Shown: piece by piece, positions 1-8,772 of the stretch
Position numbering within the stretch: the first letter of the stretch is position 1
How the letters are laid out: every line of letters begins with the position of its first letter
Assembly: GCF_001623075.1 (NCBI RefSeq)
Contig: NZ_LMCF01000079.1
Location: 1 to 64,000 of the forward strand
Length of the DNA stretch: 64,000 bases
Source: Pseudovibrio sp. Ad37
GTDB taxonomy: Bacteria > Pseudomonadota > Alphaproteobacteria > Rhizobiales > Stappiaceae
Direction of reading: 5' to 3'
Notes under the pieces: generated by a model
Databases searched by the model: none
What the model was told of the DNA's origin: nothing
Seen by the model: only the letters and a program-made list of their open reading frames with translations
Position numbers and translations under genes: made by a program

Positions 1-722
1 AATTGGCGGTACGCTTTACAGATACAAAAGGCTATTTTGTATCTGAGGCTTCTGTCTACCGGCTACTGAAAGCGCAGGACCTGATTACCAGTCCCGCTTA
101 TGTCGTCATCAAGGCCGCAGACGAGTTCAAGGATAAGACAACAAAGCCGAACCAGTAGTGGCAGACTGATTTCACATACTTCAGGATTATCGGTTGGGGC
201 TGGTATTATCTATCGACTGTACTGGACGACTATTCCCGCTACATCATCGCCTGGAAGCTGTGTACCAACATGAAAGCAAAGGATGTCACTGATACGCTCC
301 AACTGGCGCTGGATGCCTCCGGATGCGAGCAGCCAAAGGTGCTGCATCGTCCGCGCCTACTGTCTGACAACGGCAGCTCATACGTCTCATCGGATCTGGC
401 ACAATGGCTGGAGGAAAAGGACATGGAGCATGTCAGAGGCGCTCCCTATCATCCGCAAACGCAAGGCAAAATCGAGCGTTGGCATCAGACTATGAAGAAC
501 CGCATTCTGCTGGAGAACTACTACATGTATGAGGATTTAGAACTACAGATCAGTCTGTTCGTCTATTACTATAACAATCAACGCTACCACGAAAGCCGCG
601 GCAACGTCAAACCGGCAGATGCTTACTTTGGTCGTGCCAAGCAGATTTTGAAGAAAAGGCACCTGATTAAACGACAAACGCTTCAAAATCGTCGCTTGTG
701 CTACCACGCACAGGCCGCTTAA
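1..722 (+). pseudogene. IS3-family transposase (OrfB, DDE integrase core), amber-interrupted, left end outside window
   Basis: An open frame runs from base 3 to the stop at 720-722 except for one in-frame TAG at 156-158. Without that stop it reads as the catalytic half of an IS3-family OrfB transposase. The WQTDF motif follows the stop directly (first Asp at 168-170), LSDNG gives the second Asp (366-368) and KIERWH the Glu (474-476). The last two are separated by 35 residues, the classic D,D(35)E spacing. The C-terminal motif YYNNQRYHES is typical of this family. The affected codon is where relatives usually have Leu, so TTG to TAG is a likely single change. Translation could restart at the ATG at 270, but that product lacks the first catalytic Asp. 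OrfA and the left terminal repeat are outside the window, and I could not place the right terminal repeat. The element is probably inactive. Confidence 0.9.
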
Positions 723-1127
723 CATCAACACGTAAACGGCCCAAACACTTCGTTATTCAAAAGCCAAATCTGCCCAACTTCATATTGCATTGCCAAGCAG
801 AAAGATAGAGACCTGATAAAACATGAAACGCAACACGCATTGTTTACAGTGATCTGATGAGTTGCGAGGCAGGATCTACGTTTTTATTAAAATACGCTAT
901 GTGTCATGAGGTAGCGGAAGCAGGCCGTAAATATCTGTATTTTTACTGTTATCTGCTAAATTCAACATATATGAGTTATGCAACAACCAAGAAATTGTTG
1001 AATGAGTTGATGTGAGGTTTGCCTCACACATGCTATGCACTATTGAAAAGCCTTGAGTATTGGCATACACGCTGCAAAGCCAAACAAATAAATCGTAAAA
1101 TAGAATTCACGGAATTAAGGATCATTC
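723..1127. other. Intergenic stretch between IS3 remnant and rsmB-like gene
   Basis: There is no convincing gene in these 405 bases. The first part is probably the end of the insertion element, but no terminal repeat could be defined. Two small hairpins lie close together: CAACAA/TTGTTG arms at 981-1000, and TGTGAGG/CCTCACA with a four-base loop at 1011-1028. Neither is followed by a T run. The promoter of the downstream methyltransferase gene must lie here or inside the IS remnant. AAGGA precedes its ATG by six bases. Confidence 0.5.
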
Positions 1128-2420
1128 ATGCGCGACGGTGGACGAATTGCGGCTGCAATTGAAGTGCTGACAGAGATTAATGAGCGCCGCCGTCCTGTGC
1201 AGGAAGCCCTGAAGGACTGGGGCAACAAGCATAGGTTTGCAGGATCCGGTGATCGGGTTGCTATCGGCAATCTGGTTTTTGATGCGCTGCGCCACAAACT
1301 CTCCCATGCTCAGGCGATGGGATCTGACAGTGCGCGCGCGCTTGTTTTGGCAACCTACATCTGGGGCTGGGGCAATCAGGTGGAAAAGCTGGAGCAGGTG
1401 ATGGAAGAAGACCGTCACGCACCAGAACCGCTTTCCGACGCTGAACGTGACGCATTGATTGAAAACAAGCAAGTCGGCGATGACGACCAGATCTCAGCAA
1501 ATGTTCCAGAATGGCTCTGGCCGCACTTTCAGGATAACTTTGGTGATGAGACGCTGGCCGTTGGGCGTTCTCTTTCTGAACGTGCGCCGATTGATATGCG
1601 CGTGAACACTGTCAAAAGCTCGCAGGAAAAAGTCCTCAAGCGTTTGTCTCACCTTCATCCAGAAGTAAGTGGATTGTCTCCCGTCGGCGTTCGTCTTGAA
1701 CCTGTAATTGGGCCACGCAAATCACCTCACGTTCAGGCTGAAGAAAGCTTTCGCAAAGGCTGGTTTGAATTGCAGGATGAGGCCTCTCAGATCGCGTCTA
1801 TCCTGTCAGGCGCTCAACCGGGAGAGCAGGTTCTGGATCTATGTGCAGGCGGGGGCGGTAAAAGCCTCGCTCTAGCTGCGCAGATGCAGAACAAAGGACA
1901 GATCTACGCTTACGATGCTCACAAGACGCGTCTAGCGCCACTTTATGACCGTATGGCCCGCGCAGGGGTTCGAAATATCCAAACGATTGACCCACAAACT
2001 GGTTCTCTTGATATCTGCGAAGGCAAGATGGACCGCGTGTTCGTGGATGCGCCTTGTTCAGGCACTGGTGTATGGCGTCGTCGTCCAGATACCAAGTGGC
2101 GTGTAACAGAAAACGCTCTGAATGGACGTGTTGAAGATCAAGCTCTGGTTCTGGAAACTGCGACACGCTTTGTGCGTTCAGGTGGCAAGCTGATTTATGC
2201 AACTTGCTCTTTGGTGCCAGCGGAAAATCAGCTGCAAGTCAAAGCTTTTCTAGAAAAACATGCTGACTTCAAGCTTGTTGATCTGGCGCCGGTTTGGGAA
2301 GAGCATTTCGGTGCAGTAGCATCCCGTCGTCCGCTGTTTAAGGATGGCGGTATGATCACTCTGACGCCTTATCATACCGGTACTGATGGCTTCTTCATCG
2401 CGATGATGGAACGTATCTGA
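1128..2420 (+). CDS. rsmB: RsmB/NOP-family 16S rRNA (cytosine-C5) methyltransferase
   Basis: This is a 430-residue class I SAM-dependent RNA methyltransferase of the RsmB/NOP family, which methylates cytosine C5 in rRNA through a covalent cysteine intermediate. The SAM-binding loop DLCAGGGGKS lies near residue 236. The DAPCSGTG motif lies near 307 and supplies the cysteine that releases product. The YATCS motif near 357 supplies the catalytic nucleophile. The N-terminal 140 residues are helical and poorly conserved, as is usual in alphaproteobacterial members. The start is the ATG preceded by AAGGA. The gene stands alone, converging on the TPR gene with a strong hairpin between them. The family is certain; the exact target position (C967-type) is inferred from family practice. 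Confidence 0.88.
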   Translation: MRDGGRIAAAIEVLTEINERRRPVQEALKDWGNKHRFAGSGDRVAIGNLVFDALRHKLSHAQAMGSDSARALVLATYIWGWGNQVEKLEQVMEEDRHAPEPLSDAERDALIENKQVGDDDQISANVPEWLWPHFQDNFGDETLAVGRSLSERAPIDMRVNTVKSSQEKVLKRLSHLHPEVSGLSPVGVRLEPVIGPRKSPHVQAEESFRKGWFELQDEASQIASILSGAQPGEQVLDLCAGGGGKSLALAAQMQNKGQIYAYDAHKTRLAPLYDRMARAGVRNIQTIDPQTGSLDICEGKMDRVFVDAPCSGTGVWRRRPDTKWRVTENALNGRVEDQALVLETATRFVRSGGKLIYATCSLVPAENQLQVKAFLEKHADFKLVDLAPVWEEHFGAVASRRPLFKDGGMITLTPYHTGTDGFFIAMMERI

Positions 2421-2440
2421 TATCATCAAATTGGCATAAT

Positions 2441-2476
2441 AAAAAAGCATGCCGCATATTAAATGCGACATGCTTC
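2441..2476 (-). terminator. Rho-independent terminator of the TPR gene (also faces rsmB end)
   Basis: The arms AAGCATG-CGCAT and ATGCG-CATGCTT pair with a single internal mismatch. On the minus strand the stem is followed by a run of six T, so it terminates the leftward TPR gene whose stop is at 2500. It may also act as a roadblock for the converging rsmB transcript. Confidence 0.8.
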
Positions 2477-2499
2477 GAAACAGCAAATTAACGACGTGA

Positions 2500-3723
2500 T
2501 TAGCTGGAGGCTTTCTCTTCAAGCTCGTCAGGTGTCTCAGATTTACCCTCGATGACTTCTTCCGCCAGCTCTTCAGAAGCGGCCTCTTCACTTTGTGCTT
2601 CAAATACGCTTTCACCAGCCTCTTCCAAAGCCCTGGCTTCTATGCTTTTGTTTTGCTCCGAAGGCTCAGGTGCAACTTTCTCCTCGCGCACGGGCCGCTC
2701 ATAACCTTGCTCAGCAAGATATTCGACCTCTTTGATCGCAGCTTCAGTCGCATCCAAAAACTGACTGTTTCTGGATGACGAGGTCAAGACATCGCGAGCG
2801 GCATCAGTAGCACCAGCTGCGGCAAGAGCTGCGCCAAGTGCATTGCTGACTTGCTTATTGCCTGGTGCAAGCCGCCATGCGGCAGCTGCGTGATAAACAC
2901 CGGCATAAACAAGACCAAGTTTGCGCTTGCCAATACTCAGATGAACGAGCGCAGCCGCGTTCTCAGGCTCACACGCATGAGCCAACTCAAAGCTCTCAAC
3001 AGCACTGGAGGTGTTATCTTCCAGCAAGTAAGCGTGGCCCATTGCGACAAGCACTTCGACATTGCGGGGCTGCAGATCATGGGCCTTGTCCAAATGCGCC
3101 AGTGCTTCCTCACTCTTTTTGCGAATGATGAGTAGCTTTGCGAGACCAACCAGAGCAGGAACATATTGCGAGTCAACTCTGAGTGCTGCCCGATAGTTCA
3201 GGGTCGCTGATTCTGCTTTAGTTTCCGCACTCAAAGCATCGCCAAGAAGTGAAAGAGCAGGTGCGCTGTTCGGGATCAGTTGCACAAGGCGTCGAGCATA
3301 AGGCTCAGCTTCTGCATGCCCATGCATCTTGATCAAAATGGTTGCGAGCCCATAAAGCGCATTCCGGTTCTCCGGCTCAGCTTCCACCACCGCATCAAAG
3401 GCTTCTTTAGCTTGTTCCAGATATCCCAGCAAAAGCAGCGCATTACCCATGTTGGAGCGTGCAGCCAAGTGTTCTGGTTTCATGAACAATACTTTACGCA
3501 AATGGGCGACGGATTCCCTCAAATCTCCATTGCGCAACATAATCGTTGCCATCTTGAAAAGAAGCTCGACGTCATCAGGGTAGCGTCCAACAAGATCCTG
3601 ATAGACTGGGATCACTTCATCAAAGCGCTCGTCCTGTTCCAAGTAGGCAATAGCATCAAGTGCAGCATTGATTTTTTCTTGCCGGGCGTTAGTGTCCGGT
3701 GTACCGCGCAGTGTCTCTGTCAT
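2500..3723 (-). CDS. Tetratricopeptide-repeat protein with acidic C-terminal tail
   Basis: The protein has 407 residues. From about residue 20 to 300 it is built of consecutive TPR units, with recurring patterns such as the LxxLG...A...A.P signature (AARSNMGNALLLLGYLEQAKEAF, shown only in outline). The last 75 residues are low-complexity and very rich in Glu, Ser and Ala. There is no signal peptide and no catalytic domain, so it is probably a cytoplasmic scaffold or adaptor; its partner cannot be named. The ATG is preceded by a G-rich stretch (GAGGGGG). The gene is monocistronic, with its own hairpin terminator and a small perfect hairpin upstream of the start. Confidence 0.8.
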   Translation of the reverse strand: MTETLRGTPDTNARQEKINAALDAIAYLEQDERFDEVIPVYQDLVGRYPDDVELLFKMATIMLRNGDLRESVAHLRKVLFMKPEHLAARSNMGNALLLLGYLEQAKEAFDAVVEAEPENRNALYGLATILIKMHGHAEAEPYARRLVQLIPNSAPALSLLGDALSAETKAESATLNYRAALRVDSQYVPALVGLAKLLIIRKKSEEALAHLDKAHDLQPRNVEVLVAMGHAYLLEDNTSSAVESFELAHACEPENAAALVHLSIGKRKLGLVYAGVYHAAAAWRLAPGNKQVSNALGAALAAAGATDAARDVLTSSSRNSQFLDATEAAIKEVEYLAEQGYERPVREEKVAPEPSEQNKSIEARALEEAGESVFEAQSEEAASEELAEEVIEGKSETPDELEEKASS

Positions 3724-4031
3724 CTTTTACGGACCCCCTCGTTGGGCAGTGCCGCCCGTAGATCCATTCGGATGGATCTGCTGACAGGCAATTCTGCGAA
3801 TCAAATTCGTATCTATGCACGATGAAGCCTAAGCGGTTGGCAAATCAGCGTCAAAGGTGGAACGGGTTGATCCTGAAGGAAGGCGTGGATAGATGATATT
3901 GAACGCATCAAAACCACATTCAGGGGCTAGTGCCTGGGAAAAATCACCAATATTCAAGACAGCTTAACCATTTTCCGTTTTCTTATCGGTCAATGGAATG
4001 AAGCAAAGCATCCGACGCAGGGCAAAGGGTT
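3724..4031. promoter_or_regulatory. Divergent intergenic region between TPR gene and MarR-family gene
   Basis: This 308-base region must carry both divergent promoters. I see a perfect hairpin at 3760-3779 (AGATCCAT, loop TCGG, ATGGATCT) that would sit in the 5-prime leader of the TPR transcript about 37 bases before its ATG. I recognise no other gene or RNA here. Confidence 0.5.
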
Positions 4032-4526
4032 ATGGCGGAGAAATACCGTGCGAAAATAACGACACAGGCAAGTTTGTTTGAAGACGAACATAACGTCGAG
4101 TTGTTGAACTATTTGCCTCTGCGCATCATCGCGACTGGCCGCTTTATTGAGCGCCGGCTTTCCGAGCATTTACAGAAGCAATATGGTTTATCGCTTCCCT
4201 CGTGGCTCGTGCTGAGTGCGCTGGAGCGGATGGGTGCTGTGTCTGTACGGGAGTTGGGGCCAGTTATTGGATTGGATACGGTGGCTGTATCGCGTGCTGT
4301 AAAGCGCCTGTCAGAAGCAAATCTTATCAAAAAACATGAGCACCCTCGAGACCGTCGCCTTGTCCGTTTGAACCTGGCAGAAGATGGACGCGTTGTTTTG
4401 CGAGCTCTAGAGGCCCAACTCGAACAGCTGGAGAAGAATCTGCTGCCGCAGTTAGACGTGCAGGAGCGCATCAGATTGGGGCAAATGATGAGCCGTATCG
4501 AAGAACACGAGCAGTCGATATTGTAG
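4032..4526 (+). CDS. MarR-family winged-helix transcriptional regulator
   Basis: This 164-residue regulator has the MarR fold. Residues about 45-130 form the winged helix-turn-helix, with the recognition segment VSVRELGPVIGLDTVAVSR and the wing KKHEHPRDRRLVRLNL ending in the family-typical DRR basic tip. A C-terminal dimerisation helix rich in Glu and Leu follows. MarR proteins bind inverted repeats as dimers and usually respond to phenolic or other small ligands; the ligand and targets cannot be read from sequence. AAAGGG lies unusually close to the ATG. It lies 115 bases before guaA and could share its transcript, although no functional link is expected. Confidence 0.88.
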   Translation: MAEKYRAKITTQASLFEDEHNVELLNYLPLRIIATGRFIERRLSEHLQKQYGLSLPSWLVLSALERMGAVSVRELGPVIGLDTVAVSRAVKRLSEANLIKKHEHPRDRRLVRLNLAEDGRVVLRALEAQLEQLEKNLLPQLDVQERIRLGQMMSRIEEHEQSIL

Positions 4527-4641
4527 CTGACTGGACCTTCGGACAAAGCACACAGAAAAACATCATCTGCCCTTAACGGAACCACGATTTTTCCGCGTAA
4601 AAGACCTTTCCAAATCAATGCGCACAGAGTAGAAGCTGCGC

Positions 4642-6192
4642 ATGACAGACCGCATCCTCATTATTGATTTTGGTTCTCAGGTCACTCAGCTGATCGCGCG
4701 CCGTGTGCGCGAGTCTGGTGTGTACTCCGAGATCGTTCCGTTCCAGTCTGCAGAAGCTGCTTTTAAGGAGATGAATCCAAAGGCGGTGATCCTGTCAGGT
4801 GGTCCGGCATCCACGACTGAAATGGGGAGCCCACGAGCACCCCAGATCGTATTCGAGGCAGGCATTCCTGTTCTCGGAATCTGTTATGGTCAGATGACCC
4901 TTTGTGTCCAGAATGGCGGCAAAGCGGAAGGCTCTGATCATCGCGAGTTTGGCCGCGCCTTCCTTGAAATTAAAGGGAAAAGCCCACTATTTGATGGGGT
5001 TTGGGACGAAATTGGCTCCAAACATCAGGTTTGGATGAGCCATGGTGACCGTGTTGTCGAGCTGCCCGAGGGTTTTGAGGCAATTGCAACCTCTGAAGGT
5101 GCACCATTTGCAGCTTATGCAAATGAAGCCAAAAAGCAATATGGTGTTATGTTCCACCCAGAAGTGGTTCACACTCCCGATGGTGCAAAGCTCATCGAGA
5201 ACTTTACGCATAAGATTGCAGGTTGTTCAGGCGACTGGACAATGGCTGAATACCGCCAGCAGGCGGTAGAGAGTATTCGTCAGCAAGTTGGCGACAAAAA
5301 AGTCATCTGCGGCCTGTCCGGTGGTGTTGACAGTTCTGTTGCTGCAGTGCTGATCCATGAAGCAATCGGCGACCAGCTCACTTGTATCTATGTTGATCAC
5401 GGTTTGATGCGCATGGGTGAAACGGAGCAGGTCCTGTCCATGTTCCGTGATCATTACAACATCCCGTTGGTACACGTGGATGCTGCTGATCTGTTCATTG
5501 GTCAGCTGGAAGGCGAGAGCGATCCGGAAGTCAAACGCAAAACCATCGGCAGGCTCTTCATTGAAGTGTTCGAAGAAGAAGCGAAAAAGCTTGGCGGCGC
5601 GGACTTCCTCGCACAGGGCACGTTGTATCCTGATGTGATTGAGAGTGTTTCCTTCACGGGCGGTCCATCCGTGACCATCAAGTCACACCACAACGTGGGC
5701 GGCTTGCCAGAGCGTATGAACATGCAGCTGGTTGAGCCACTTCGTGAACTGTTCAAAGACGAAGTTCGTGATCTCGGTCGCGAATTGGGTTTGCCAGACA
5801 GCTTCATTGGACGCCATCCATTCCCTGGTCCGGGTCTTGCGATCCGCTGTCCGGGTGGTATCACCCGTGAGAAACTGGATATCCTGCGTCAGGCAGATGC
5901 CATCTATCTGGATGAAATCCGCAAAGCTGGTCTCTACGACGCCATCTGGCAGGCATTCGCTGTTCTGCTGCCAGTTCAAACCGTTGGCGTTATGGGCGAT
6001 GGTCGCACCTACGAGTTCGTCTGTGCCTTGCGTGCAGTGACCTCGGTTGATGGCATGACAGCAGATTTCTATCACTATGACATGGAATTCCTTGGGCGGG
6101 CTGCAACCCGCATCATCAACGAAGTCCGCGGTATCAACCGCGTCGTCTATGATGTGACCTCAAAGCCTCCGGGAACCATTGAGTGGGAATAA
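4642..6192 (+). CDS. guaA: GMP synthase (glutamine-hydrolysing)
   Basis: This full-length 516-residue enzyme amidates XMP to GMP, the last step of de novo guanine nucleotide synthesis. The N-terminal class I glutamine amidotransferase has its nucleophile in GICYGQM near residue 80 and the FHPEV His-Glu pair near 171. The ATP pyrophosphatase domain begins with the PP-loop GLSGGVDSS near residue 228. The C-terminal dimerisation domain ends in the invariant KPPGTIEWE. All key residues are present. The gene ends in a clear terminator and stands alone apart from a possible link to the upstream MarR gene. Confidence 0.98.
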   Translation: MTDRILIIDFGSQVTQLIARRVRESGVYSEIVPFQSAEAAFKEMNPKAVILSGGPASTTEMGSPRAPQIVFEAGIPVLGICYGQMTLCVQNGGKAEGSDHREFGRAFLEIKGKSPLFDGVWDEIGSKHQVWMSHGDRVVELPEGFEAIATSEGAPFAAYANEAKKQYGVMFHPEVVHTPDGAKLIENFTHKIAGCSGDWTMAEYRQQAVESIRQQVGDKKVICGLSGGVDSSVAAVLIHEAIGDQLTCIYVDHGLMRMGETEQVLSMFRDHYNIPLVHVDAADLFIGQLEGESDPEVKRKTIGRLFIEVFEEEAKKLGGADFLAQGTLYPDVIESVSFTGGPSVTIKSHHNVGGLPERMNMQLVEPLRELFKDEVRDLGRELGLPDSFIGRHPFPGPGLAIRCPGGITREKLDILRQADAIYLDEIRKAGLYDAIWQAFAVLLPVQTVGVMGDGRTYEFVCALRAVTSVDGMTADFYHYDMEFLGRAATRIINEVRGINRVVYDVTSKPPGTIEWE

Positions 6193-6201
6193 ACTCATCA
6201 G

Positions 6202-6236
6202 AAACCGGGGAGGGCAACTTTCCCGGTTTTTTCTTG
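6202..6236 (+). terminator. Terminator of guaA
   Basis: An AACCGGG stem pairs with CCCGGTT and is followed by a TTTTTTCTT run, ten bases after the guaA stop codon. Confidence 0.85.
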
Positions 6237-6332
6237 TCAAGAGACCAATGCGGCTTCTAATTTTGCATGGATTTCTAATTTTATAAGTTCGTTCATACTG
6301 TTTGATGTTTTGGAATTTGGGGGCAGTCGTCA

Positions 6333-6971
6333 ATGGATCTACCTGATGCGGAGTTATATCTAACTGAACAGCATAGAGAACTCTTGCTTTGCCAGCGAAC
6401 CGATTTGATTGGCAAGGATGAAGACGCAGTCCTTCGTCTATACCGAAAACACATCGCCAAAGCTGTTCGAATGTTGAAGGATCACGTCCCGGATCTTGCT
6501 GCGAAAGGGCGATTCCTGGATATCGGCTGCGGCCTCGGATTTGGCCTGCTCGTTTTAAAGGAGCTTTATGGGGCGGATCATTGTTTCGTCGGCTTAGACA
6601 AAGATGGCAAAGACACAGAAATCAAATATGGTTTTAAGCTTCATGCAGAAATATACAACGACCTGACGCGCACAGCCGAGAATTTGCAGCTTAATGGGAT
6701 TGCACCTGAAAACGTCAGTCTTATCAATTTGGATCATAACGCGTTTCCTGATGGTACTTTTGATGTCGTTGTGTCTTTTCTCGCTTATGGTTGGCATTTT
6801 CCAATTTCAACGTATTTTGAAACATTGAAGCAAGTTACCAGAAAACAGAGCATCATCTACCTCGACCTACGCCGTAAGATAGACGGCCTCTCAATGATGG
6901 CTTCAGAGTTTGATCTTGTCTGGGCAAGAGAAAATAAGAAGGGTGTCAGTACAATTTGGCGAGCGCGTTAG
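6333..6971 (+). CDS. Class I SAM-dependent methyltransferase, unknown substrate
   Basis: The protein has 212 residues. A glycine-rich motif I, FLDIGCGLGFGLLVL, lies near residue 65, followed by an acidic residue at the end of strand 2 (GLDKDGKD). A motif IV-like region VSLINLDHNAFPDGTFDVVVSF lies near 130. This is a small-molecule-type Rossmann methyltransferase with no extra domain to suggest a substrate. The first 60 residues are helical and include many charged residues. Base composition is a little more AT-rich than in guaA, compatible with an accessory gene. The stop lies only 20 bases from the converging DksA-like gene with no obvious terminator between. The fold is certain; the function is unknown. 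Confidence 0.78.
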   Translation: MDLPDAELYLTEQHRELLLCQRTDLIGKDEDAVLRLYRKHIAKAVRMLKDHVPDLAAKGRFLDIGCGLGFGLLVLKELYGADHCFVGLDKDGKDTEIKYGFKLHAEIYNDLTRTAENLQLNGIAPENVSLINLDHNAFPDGTFDVVVSFLAYGWHFPISTYFETLKQVTRKQSIIYLDLRRKIDGLSMMASEFDLVWARENKKGVSTIWRAR

Positions 6972-6991
6972 AGGTAGTCTGAGCGTCAAGG

Positions 6992-7333
6992 CTACCCAAA
7001 CAACTTCGCGCAGCTGATGCAATAAAGAGCGGCTGGGTCTACGCGCAGTCGGGCTTCGGGAATGTCGTCTCCGCATTCAAGGCAGAAGCCGTACTCCTCC
7101 TCTTTGATCCGCTGCAGGGCGCTATCGATCCGCTGAAGTTCTCTGGCGCGTTGGCGGTCGTTGGCTTGAGCCATCGCTTGCCGTTGCATAGCGTCCATGC
7201 GGGAGAGGCGGCCAACGGACTGTTGGTCAAGCGTAACCGTTGCACGGTCTCCCTCAGAGATAGCAGTGAGCTCTGTCAGTTCCGCCTTTCGTGCAAGAAG
7301 TAACGTCTCTGCATCATTGAGAGCCAGTGTCAT
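6992..7333 (-). CDS. DksA/TraR-family C4 zinc-finger protein
   Basis: I chose the ATG at 7333, giving 113 residues beginning MTLALND, because GGGAGA lies seven bases upstream; an upstream in-frame start at 7417 would add an unlikely hydrophobic leader. A helical, coiled-coil-like N-terminal half (residues about 10-75) is followed by a C4 zinc finger, CLEC-x17-CISC, at the C terminus. That is the layout of DksA/TraR proteins, which enter the RNA polymerase secondary channel with ppGpp. It is shorter than E. coli DksA (151 residues) and nearer to the short DksA-like proteins. The coiled-coil tip acidic motif of true DksA is not obvious, so the exact role is uncertain. Confidence 0.83.
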   Translation of the reverse strand: MTLALNDAETLLLARKAELTELTAISEGDRATVTLDQQSVGRLSRMDAMQRQAMAQANDRQRARELQRIDSALQRIKEEEYGFCLECGDDIPEARLRVDPAALYCISCAKLFG

Positions 7334-7439
7334 CAGATCATCTCCCGCCCAAACCGTCAGGTAGTTAGTATGAGCGCGAATTGAGAAACTGTGCAAGCAA
7401 AACAAAACGCCCAACATAGTGGACGTTTAAGGGAGTGGA

Positions 7440-7748
7440 CTAGATTTTCATCAGGCTGGAAACGGTTTCTTTTTCGCCCACAAACTCTACACCCAGTGTA
7501 TCCGCTGTCCTCCAGCGGACTTCGGTTTGCACGCGCTGGCGCAGATGAACCAGATAGAGTGTAAACTCATCGGGAATATCGATCGTTGTTTCCATCTTCA
7601 AGCGGGCACCGAAATCGGACAAATCACGAATAACACAGTCGAAAACCATCGACTGGCTCGCGAAAACAATGCGCCCTTCCTTAAGCGTACGCCGACGGCG
7701 AACGCGGCGACGTTCACTAGTTTCTGTTGCACTGTCACTTTCGGACAT
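7440..7748 (-). CDS. PilZ-domain protein (candidate c-di-GMP receptor)
   Basis: The preferred start is the ATG at 7748 (MSESDSATE, 102 residues) with CTGGAAAG upstream; the frame stays open to 7811. The protein is a single PilZ domain. A basic N-terminal cluster, RRRVRRRR, stands where the c-di-GMP-binding RxxxR motif is found. The second motif appears as DLSDFGARL, matching the D/NxSxxG signature. A beta-rich body ends in the typical GVEFV strand. Free-standing PilZ proteins bind c-di-GMP and control motility, attachment or polysaccharide output. No target gene is adjacent, so the pathway cannot be assigned. It lies 106 bases upstream of the DksA-like gene on the same strand and could be cotranscribed with it. 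Confidence 0.82.
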   Translation of the reverse strand: MSESDSATETSERRRVRRRRTLKEGRIVFASQSMVFDCVIRDLSDFGARLKMETTIDIPDEFTLYLVHLRQRVQTEVRWRTADTLGVEFVGEKETVSSLMKI

Positions 7749-8026
7749 AGAACTTTCCAGGCACTGTTTCTGTTTGTGAAACCTTAGATCTTGCGCAAAT
7801 ATAGGAGTCAAACAGTCAAGTTATGATATATGCAGATAAACAACTCACCCTGATTTAGCGAGAAAAGCAGCATGATCTCAAGGGTTCTGCGAAAAAGAAT
7901 TGGGTAAATGTATAAAACACCTTACGCAGCGACGGTCAGGCTTATTGATATTTCACCGCGTATGGTCACAGTGCACAAGCCTATCTAAGGGCTTTAACGT
8001 AAAATACAAATCTAAAGGGTCACTCG

Positions 8027-8605
8027 ATGACGCTGTTATTAGTTGGGCTATTCATCTTTCTGGGAATTCACTTCGTCCCATCTTTTCCTGGGTTTCGTGA
8101 CACAGTCGTTCAGCGCATTGGACTGAATCCATACCGGGCGATCTACTCACTGATCGTGCTGACAGGCCTTTTTTCCATGATCTACGGCTTCGTTCTGGCG
8201 CGTGAGGAAGATCTGTTTCCGCTGTACGTAACGCCATTCTGGCTACGTCATCTGGCTATGACATTGCTCTTACCAGTCTTCATTCTGGTTTTTGCGAAAT
8301 TTATTCGCGGTAATATCGCCAAGTGGACCAAAGACCCCGTTATTCTGGCGGTAAAGATCTGGGCAATCTCCCATTTACTGGTCAATGGTGAGCCATATTC
8401 TGTTGCTTTGTTCGGTGGCTTTCTTGTCTGGGCGATCTGGGCGCGGATCTCTCTGAAGAAGTTTGATCGCAAAAACACTGCAGTCGAAGAATTCCCACAC
8501 GCTCTGCGCAATGACATCATCAGCGTTGTGTTGGGCATGCTCCTCTACGGATTGTTTGTCTGGAAACTACACGAACTGCTGATCGGTATGCCGATCCTGA
8601 CCTAG
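8027..8605 (+). CDS. NnrU-family membrane protein, copy 1
   Basis: This 192-residue polytopic membrane protein has about five hydrophobic helices and family-typical motifs GIHFVPSFPGFR near residue 12, HLLVNGEP near 118 and RNDIISVVLG near 163. NnrU was named for a gene in nitric-oxide-responsive denitrification clusters, but the family is widespread and its biochemical role is unknown. No nitrogen-oxide gene is nearby. AAAGGG precedes the ATG by seven bases. A near-identically organised paralogue follows after a long palindrome. Confidence 0.85.
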   Translation: MTLLLVGLFIFLGIHFVPSFPGFRDTVVQRIGLNPYRAIYSLIVLTGLFSMIYGFVLAREEDLFPLYVTPFWLRHLAMTLLLPVFILVFAKFIRGNIAKWTKDPVILAVKIWAISHLLVNGEPYSVALFGGFLVWAIWARISLKKFDRKNTAVEEFPHALRNDIISVVLGMLLYGLFVWKLHELLIGMPILT

Positions 8606-8630
8606 GCAAGCTCTCAAATCGGGAGATTTC

Positions 8631-8676
8631 AGCAAAACCGCGTGCGTGACTGATCAGTCACGCACGCGGTTTTGCT
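8631..8676. terminator. 46-bp perfect palindrome between the two NnrU genes
   Basis: The 23-base half starting AGCAAAACCGCG is repeated exactly in reverse complement, with the dyad centred at 8653/8654 and no spacer. In RNA it would form a very stable hairpin ending in GGTTTTGC. It probably terminates copy 1 transcription, although the T run is short for a classical terminator. Perfect, unspaced arms of this length are unusual and could also be a protein-binding dyad. Confidence 0.7.
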
Positions 8677-8772
8677 TTAAGCTGAGTATTTTGCGTGACC
8701 CAAAGATTGTTTTGCAATTAAGAACTCTGTGAAATACCTTTGCCCTCAATTGATCTTGGGGGAGAGCAATTC

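Noticed and set aside
156-158. Amber codons in the IS3 transposase and the siderophore hydroxylase suggested that TAG might be read as an amino acid in this organism.
   Set aside because: Several intact genes end in TAG at the expected length (the MarR gene at 4524-4526, the methyltransferase at 6969-6971, an NnrU gene at 8603-8605 and iucA at 56941-56943), so TAG is a working stop codon.
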